This document shows, piece by piece, positions 59,894 to 64,000 of a stretch of 64,000 bases of DNA. The DNA comes from Streptomyces sp. SAT1. GTDB lineage: Bacteria > Actinomycetota > Actinomycetes > Streptomycetales > Streptomycetaceae. Within the stretch, counting starts at the first letter, position 1. Each line of letters starts with the position of its first letter. The stretch spans positions 5,245,501-5,309,500 of the forward strand of contig NZ_CP015849.1 in the NCBI RefSeq assembly GCF_001654495.1, in the 5' to 3' direction. The notes beneath the pieces are model-generated. The model searched no databases, was not told where the DNA came from, and saw nothing but the letters and a program-made list of their open reading frames with translations. The position numbers and the translations under genes were made by a program.

Positions 59894-61114
59894 ATGCCCC
59901 GGACACCGCTGACGCCCCCGTTCCGCACCCCGCCGCGCACACCGGCCCCGCCCTCCCGCCGCTCGCTGCTGCGCGCCCTCGGCGGCACCGCCGTGCTCGG
60001 GGCGCTCGCCGGATGCGGGGTCCCCGCCGCCTACGTCAGCCCCGGCGACCGCGCCGCCACCGACACCTCCGCCACCGACAAGCGGCTGAGCTGGTCGAAC
60101 TGGCCGCTCTACATCGACACCGACGACAAGAACCCCAACCGGCGGCCCACCCTGGAAGCCTTCCAGAAGCGCACCGGGATCTCCGTCCACTACGCCGAGG
60201 ACATCAACGACAACGACGAGTTCTTCGGCAAGATCAGCCCGTCCCTGATGAACCACCAGAAGCCCGGCCGCGACCTCGTCGTCATCAGCGACTGGATGTG
60301 CGCGCGCTTCGTACGCCTGGGCTGGGTGCAGGAGATGGACCGCGCCCGGCAGCCGAACGTCGCCCGCCACCTCGACCCGCTGCTGCGCTCACCCGCCTTC
60401 GACCCCGGGCGCAAGTTCACCGTGCCCTACCAGTCCGGCATCACCGGCATCGCCTACAACCGCCGCAAGCTCGGCCGGGACATCCACCGCGTCGCCGACC
60501 TGTGGGCGCGCGACCTCAAGGGCCGGGTGACCCTGCTCTCCGGCCTCGACGAGGCGTTCGCCCTGCTGATGCAGGCCGACGGCGTCGACATCCGCACATG
60601 GACGGCGGACGACTTCCACCGGGTCTGCGACCAAGTGGAGCGGCAGCTCGCCCGCGGCCAGATACGCCGCTTCACCGGTAACGACTACACCAAGGACCTC
60701 GTCAGCGGCGACGTCCTGGCCTGCCAGGCGTACTCCGGCGACGTGATCCAGCTCCAGGCCGACAACCCCGACATCCGCTTCGTCGTCCCCGAGGAGGGCG
60801 CCGAACTCTGGTCGGACTCCCTGATGATCCCCAACCTGGCCGACCACAAGGCCAACGCCGAGCGCCTGATCGACTACTACTACCAGCCCGAGGTCGCCGC
60901 CGAACTGGCCGCCTGGGTGAACTACGTCTGCCCGGTCCCCGCCGCCCAGGACATCCTCGCCGCCTCCGACGACGAGGACACCGCCGCCCTCGCCGAGAAC
61001 CCCCTCATCTTCCCCGACACCACCATGCGCCGCCGCCTGGCCATCGCCCGCGACATCACCTCCACGGAACGCGTCGAGTTCGCCAAGCGGTGGAACACGC
61101 TGGTGGGGTTGTAG
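59894..61114 (+). CDS. potD: Polyamine-type ABC transporter substrate-binding lipoprotein
   Basis: A 406-aa protein from ATG 59894. The signal has a twin-arginine (PPSRRSLLRALGGTAVLGAL) and a lipobox LAGC, so it looks like a Tat-exported lipoprotein. The mature part matches the PotD/PotF family: LSWSNWPLYIDTDD, TGISVHYAEDINDNDEFFGK, VPYQSGITGIAYN and AYSGDVIQLQADNPDIRFVV. The ATPase and permease genes of a polyamine importer are expected next but are absent here, replaced by the accessory region. Confidence 0.88.
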   Translation: MPRTPLTPPFRTPPRTPAPPSRRSLLRALGGTAVLGALAGCGVPAAYVSPGDRAATDTSATDKRLSWSNWPLYIDTDDKNPNRRPTLEAFQKRTGISVHYAEDINDNDEFFGKISPSLMNHQKPGRDLVVISDWMCARFVRLGWVQEMDRARQPNVARHLDPLLRSPAFDPGRKFTVPYQSGITGIAYNRRKLGRDIHRVADLWARDLKGRVTLLSGLDEAFALLMQADGVDIRTWTADDFHRVCDQVERQLARGQIRRFTGNDYTKDLVSGDVLACQAYSGDVIQLQADNPDIRFVVPEEGAELWSDSLMIPNLADHKANAERLIDYYYQPEVAAELAAWVNYVCPVPAAQDILAASDDEDTAALAENPLIFPDTTMRRRLAIARDITSTERVEFAKRWNTLVGL

Positions 61115-61151
61115 GGCGCGAGGCGGGGGCGGGGGCGGTGCGGTTCTGAGG

Positions 61152-61379
61152 GTGAGCGATCACGGTTCGGTGATGCCAGCATTTCCTGTCGAATATCCCG
61201 TGATCATCATCACTCCACATGCGGTCGGCTCATACGCCCAGAAATACGCCGTGGGATATCGCCCGAACGGCTTCTACTATGCGGGCGTGGACAAGGACCC
61301 CAGCACCTACACCACGGAGCGCGTGACCGGAACAGTCACGAAGGGTCCTCACAACATCTGCCGAATTAGCCGCCCGTAG
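61152..61379 (+). CDS. Orphan 75-aa fragment, possibly a toxin C-terminus
   Basis: An open frame from GTG 61152 reads EYPVIIITPHAVGSYAQKYA, AVGYRPNGFYYAGVDKD and ends NICRISRP. Composition is lower in G/C than the core genes, with no good ribosome-binding site of its own. It ends 13 nt before a SUKH immunity-type gene. In polymorphic toxin loci a toxin C-terminal module directly precedes its immunity gene, so this may be a truncated toxin end. The family is not recognised. Confidence 0.45.
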   Translation: MSDHGSVMPAFPVEYPVIIITPHAVGSYAQKYAVGYRPNGFYYAGVDKDPSTYTTERVTGTVTKGPHNICRISRP

Positions 61380-61392
61380 AAAGGAGCACATC

Positions 61393-61962
61393 ATGGATAT
61401 TCCTCGGTTGATCGGTCAATTGATGAGTGTGCGCGTCGTTGAATACTTGGAGGAGGACCCCGTCGGCCTCTTTCCGATACCTCGCCTGTATCCGCCTGCG
61501 GGCCCACAGCAGGTGCGCGCGCTGGAGGTGAGGGCTGGGCAGCAGCTGGAGGCCGGGTATCGTACGTTTCTCTCCCTCTCCGACGGCCTGGACGGCTTCC
61601 ACCTCACCATGCCTCTCTTCGGCTGCAAGGACTGGAGGGAAGAAGACGGCATGGGCGCGGCATCGCTCCGTTTCCTGGACGGTCTCAGGGACACCGGTAT
61701 CCCGGCGGATGTCGGTCTACCCGAGGACGTAACGCTCTTCCCGGTGTCGGTGAACAGGGACGTGTCGCAGGGAGTGTTCATGCTCGACCTGCCGGAGCGC
61801 TGGTGGTGGGTCGGCGGCGAAGGCAGCAGTTCCTTCTTTGAGACCTTCGCCGACCTTCTCAAGTACGCAATCGATCCCTCTCGATGTCACCCCGCGAGTA
61901 CGTGGCATGAACGAACGTCGTTGCAGTACCGGCTTGTTGGCGCAACATTAGGTGCTCGTTGA
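61393..61962 (+). CDS. SUKH (SMI1/KNR4) family immunity-type protein
   Basis: A 189-aa protein with AAAGGAG seven nt before ATG 61393. The SUKH core is recognised from LYPPAGPQQVRALEVRAGQQ, LEAGYRTFLSLSDGLDGF and the later SSSFFETFADLLKYAID. SUKH proteins commonly neutralise contact-dependent or polymorphic nuclease and deaminase toxins. It contains a TTA codon at 61948-61950, so in Streptomyces its translation should depend on the bldA tRNA. Its first ~90 bp recur in a decayed copy at 63338-63425. Confidence 0.8.
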   Translation: MDIPRLIGQLMSVRVVEYLEEDPVGLFPIPRLYPPAGPQQVRALEVRAGQQLEAGYRTFLSLSDGLDGFHLTMPLFGCKDWREEDGMGAASLRFLDGLRDTGIPADVGLPEDVTLFPVSVNRDVSQGVFMLDLPERWWWVGGEGSSSFFETFADLLKYAIDPSRCHPASTWHERTSLQYRLVGATLGAR

Positions 61963-62095
61963 ACACCGCGGCCGACGCCCTCCTCACCGCTGACGGCCCC
62001 GGCGGCGCCTCCGGCTACACCTAAGACAGCGACGGCCGCATGACCGCCCGCACGACAACTGCCGGCAGGAGCGGCCACCGCTATGACGGCATCGG
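61959..62095 (+). pseudogene. RHS/YD-repeat remnant
   Basis: Starting at 61959, one frame reads LLTADGPGGASGYT, stop, then DSDGRMTARTTTAGRSGHRY. With the TAA at 62022-62024 restored to Tyr, the text GYTYDSDGRMTART is a typical YD repeat of Rhs proteins. Only one or two repeats survive. Confidence 0.6.
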
Positions 62096-62136
62096 CTGCC
62101 TCAGACGTCATCTCATTTGGCTCGTTCGGGCCCTCG

Positions 62137-62528
62137 GGTGCCACCGCCCACCAGCGGCTCACGGAGTGGTCGAAGGCCAAGTTCTGGGCGAAACTCCACT
62201 GCCTGACTTCCGATGAGCTCGGTGCCCGTGGCGAGCTGGACCGGTCCCGCTGCGCGATCGACTCGGTGAACATGCGGGCCGCGGGATACGACTACGACCA
62301 CCTGCGGCGATGGATACGCAGCCGCAGCATCAGGCGCCGAATCGCCCCGCAAGGGGCATCGATTCCCCGACCCGTCTGGGCCGTCATCGCGGGACCGCTG
62401 CGCGCACGATGTCCTGGCTCGCCGGATGCCGCCGCCTGCACCGAGGCTACGAGCGCAAAGCCGAGCACTTCCTGGCCTTCACCAGTATCGACTGCACTCT
62501 CATCTGCCACCACAGGCTCACCAAGTGA
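62137..62528 (+). pseudogene. Degenerate IS5-family transposase
   Basis: The first frame reads GATAHQRLTEWSKAKFWAKL and ELGARGELDRSRCAIDSVNM. It then jumps directly to AGYDYDHLRRWIRSRSIRR, missing the central ~60-80 residues of a full transposase. Coding then moves to another frame (TMSWLAGCRRLHRGYERKAE, HFLAFTSIDCTLICHHRLTK), which ends at 62528. These are recognisable N-terminal and C-terminal parts of Streptomyces IS5-type (DDE) transposases. The element has an internal deletion and at least one frameshift and cannot be active. Confidence 0.8.
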
Positions 62529-62529
62529 G

Positions 62530-62760
62530 ATGACGTCTGAGGCGGCGCGGTTCCGGTATCAGTCGCTGGATGGGGTAGGCCGTGCCCAAGGGGTGACCGC
62601 GTTGGTCTGCCCGCACGACTACAAGCCCATAGGAGCTAAGAGGGACGATAGCGGTAGAGGGGCCATCTTCGACCGCACGCATATCATCGGTGACAGGGTG
62701 GACGGTGATTGGGTGAACGAGAACCTGTTCACCGGATCAGTAACGTTGTGGTGCGGAACA
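62530..62760 (+). pseudogene. DNA/RNA non-specific endonuclease toxin remnant
   Basis: From 62530 the frame reads ARFRYQSLDGVGRAQGVTAL, KRDDSGRGAIFDRTHIIGD and VDGDWVNENLFTGS. The H-I-I-G...N-E-N-L-F-T-G pattern matches the active-site region of secreted non-specific nucleases of the EndA type, used as toxin tips. The N-terminus is lost to the IS5 remnant. After NLFTG the frame leaves the family pattern and runs over the next gene. A SUKH gene follows directly, the usual immunity partner of such nucleases. Confidence 0.5.
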
Positions 62761-62779
62761 GTCCGGATTGGCAGACGAC

Positions 62780-63322
62780 ATGCTGAGGGTCGAAGAACTG
62801 GAGGCCGCGCTCCCGGCGATGACGCGGTGGCGTGTGTCTGGGAGGCGTGAGGTGGACTGGGCTGCCCTTGAGGCGGCCCTGGGGGTGGCCTTGCCCTCCG
62901 ACTTCCGTTCGTTCTCGGAGGCGTACCCGGCTCTCGTCATCGATGACTTCCTCATGGTGTCCCTTCCCGTACCCGGCGAGGAGGCACTATGGGCATCCGG
63001 GCGCACTGAGGACGAAATCCTCCAGGATCTGTACGAGATGGGCGACGCCGAAGAATACGTCCCTTATCCCGGGCCGGGAGGGCTGGTCAGTTGGGCGGAG
63101 TCCAATTCGGGGGACGCCTTCTACTGGAAAACGAGCCCTGCGGACCCGGAGAAATGGCCGGTAGTCATCCGCACGGACAACGGTGAGTGGTTCGAGTTCC
63201 CGGTCGGTGCCGTAGAGTTCCTGGCTCGCGTCTATGGGCGGGTCATCGATGTACCGGGCATGCCCAGGAACTTTCCCAGCGACTCTCCACAGGTGCTGGG
63301 CCTGGGTGACCGCACCGATTGA
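62780..63322 (+). CDS. SUKH (SMI1/KNR4) family immunity-type protein
   Basis: About 180 aa from ATG 62780 (MLRVEELEAALPAMTRWRVS); a TTG at 62768 would add four residues. SUKH features are WAALEAALGVALPSDFRSFS, EAYPALVIDDFLMVSLP, GPGGLVSWAESNSGDAFYWK and WPVVIRTDNGEWFEFPVGAV. It follows the nuclease remnant and is probably its former immunity gene. Codon use is less biased than in the core genes. Confidence 0.8.
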   Translation: MLRVEELEAALPAMTRWRVSGRREVDWAALEAALGVALPSDFRSFSEAYPALVIDDFLMVSLPVPGEEALWASGRTEDEILQDLYEMGDAEEYVPYPGPGGLVSWAESNSGDAFYWKTSPADPEKWPVVIRTDNGEWFEFPVGAVEFLARVYGRVIDVPGMPRNFPSDSPQVLGLGDRTD

Positions 63323-63335
63323 TCGACGGCGTAAT

Positions 63336-63470
63336 TCGTCGGGCAATTTATGAGTGTGCGCGGCGCCGAATATTTGGAAGAGGAAAAAATGGCCTCCTTC
63401 GATACATCGGCTGTATCCGCCTGCGGGTCCAGAGTGGCATGGACCGTTCCTGCTCGGCCTTCCGTACGGC
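63336..63470 (+). pseudogene. Decayed third SUKH gene, partial copy of the one at 61393
   Basis: Nucleotides 63338-63425 are clearly similar to 61411-61500. MSVRGAEYLEEE matches MSVRVVEYLEED, and after a frameshift IHRLYPPAGP matches IPRLYPPAGP. Similarity then stops. Only the N-terminal ~30 codons remain. Confidence 0.65.
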
Positions 63471-63515
63471 GTGCGTGAGGGGCCGGCGCGGGTGACGAGT
63501 GCGGTGGTGTGGACG

Positions 63516-64000
63516 TCAGTAGGTGCTCTGGACCTCGCGCAGCGCCGTGTGCGGTGTGGTGCCGGAGAGGGCCTCGTCCATGCGGCGCAGCATCAGGGTG
63601 TTGAGCCGGGTCTGCGTGGTGTTGTCCAGGACCGCCGCGCCGCCGTCCTTCTCCTGGGTGATCAGGGCGATGTACGGTCCGCGGCGGATCACGCACATGA
63701 TCCCTAGGTCCTGTCCTTCCCAGAGGGTCCTGTAGCTGGCGAATTCGTCGCCGAGGCGGGAGTTTTCCGGCGGTGTGTACGCCGAGGGGTCGGGCTTGAT
63801 CTTGGTCGAGGTGCCGTTCCTGGTTGTGTCCGCCAGGGCGGCAAAGGTGCGTTCGGCGTCCGCCTCGGATTCGTGGGCCAGGACCTGGAGTTCGGCGTGC
63901 CACCCTGATTGTTCCGAGAGGTCGTTGGGGGCGTAGCCGCCCGCGGCCCCGGCATGTACCCGATGCGCGCACAGTTCGGGGTAGTCGCCGCAGATCGTTC
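63516..64000 (-). CDS. Hypothetical secreted-type protein (partial, N-terminus outside the window)
   Basis: A minus-strand frame stays open from the window edge to a stop at 63516, with strong third-position G/C bias. It reads CGDYPELCAHRVHAGAAGGY, AELQVLAHESEADAERTFAA, GDEFASYRTLWEGQDLGI and MCVIRRGPYIALITQEKDGG, ending REVQSTY. At least 160 residues are visible. The style (sensor-like domain, cysteines) recalls actinobacterial lipoproteins of unknown function, but I cannot assign a family. It marks the return to ordinary chromosomal composition after the accessory segment. Confidence 0.6.
   Translation of the reverse strand, partial: TICGDYPELCAHRVHAGAAGGYAPNDLSEQSGWHAELQVLAHESEADAERTFAALADTTRNGTSTKIKPDPSAYTPPENSRLGDEFASYRTLWEGQDLGIMCVIRRGPYIALITQEKDGGAAVLDNTTQTRLNTLMLRRMDEALSGTTPHTALREVQSTY

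Noticed and set aside
62083..62850. A single 255-aa protein spanning the IS5 relic and nuclease remnant
   Set aside because: The frame is a chance fusion: transposase text, out-of-frame text, nuclease text and antisense-like text follow one another.
1..64000. CRISPR arrays, rRNA and tRNA genes, integrase and att sites
   Set aside because: I found no regularly spaced repeats, no rRNA sequence, no complete cloverleaf and no integrase gene.

Overview
The window is high-GC actinobacterial chromosome and almost certainly Streptomyces. The signs are strong G/C bias at third codon positions, many GTG starts, TAnnnT -10 boxes lying almost on the start codon, and marker genes such as whiG, nsdA, four adjacent type I signal peptidases, glcP and glnK-amtB-glnD. 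From memory, the order from rnc to cdsA follows the S. coelicolor SCO5572-SCO5628 core region; no alignment was run.

Layout. 0-8 kb: end of rnc, mutM, an HxlR regulator, a frameshifted small gene, a membrane-anchored CAP protein, acyP, a small coiled-coil protein and smc. 8-16 kb: glucose permease glcP, an NCS1 nucleobase permease, ftsY, a GNAT protein, a lone Prim-Pol domain and nsdA. 16-25 kb: amtB-glnK-glnD behind a GlnR-type box, ffh, an FtsH-family protease and a methyltransferase. 26-34 kb: rpsP-khpA-rimM-trmD-rplS, then sipW/X/Y/Z and a Nudix gene. 34-40 kb: a DUF2469 protein, yraN-comM-dprA, whiG behind a BldD-like box, and a TetR gene. An IS110-family element with a probable bridge RNA follows at about 40.0-41.5 kb. 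41.5-49 kb: an M23 peptidase, rpsB-tsf, pyrH-frr-cdsA and rlmN, with several strong leader or intergenic hairpins. 48.8-52.8 kb: a TPP riboswitch and attenuator controlling a thiamine ABC transporter (thiBPQ). 53-61 kb: a VOC protein, an ABC export pair, and a polyamine/GABA catabolic cluster (class III aminotransferase, Lrp regulator, aldehyde dehydrogenase, PotD-like binding protein).

The last ~2.9 kb (61.1-64.0) differs from the rest. It has lower GC, a TTA codon and broken reading frames. It holds two intact SUKH (SMI1/KNR4) immunity-type genes, a third decayed copy, an RHS/YD-repeat remnant, a nuclease-toxin remnant and a gutted IS5-type transposase. I read it as a decaying polymorphic-toxin/immunity locus dropped in behind potD, where the transporter partners of potD would be expected.

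Functionally the core covers protein targeting and export (ffh, ftsY, sipWXYZ), translation (S16, S2, L19, EF-Ts, RRF, RimM, TrmD, RlmN), chromosome maintenance (Smc, MutM, DprA), nitrogen sensing (AmtB/GlnK/GlnD) and development (NsdA, WhiG). The most novelty-worthy parts are the toxin/immunity tail and the IS110 bridge-RNA element. The RNA-level structures around thiB, pyrH and rpsB-tsf come next.
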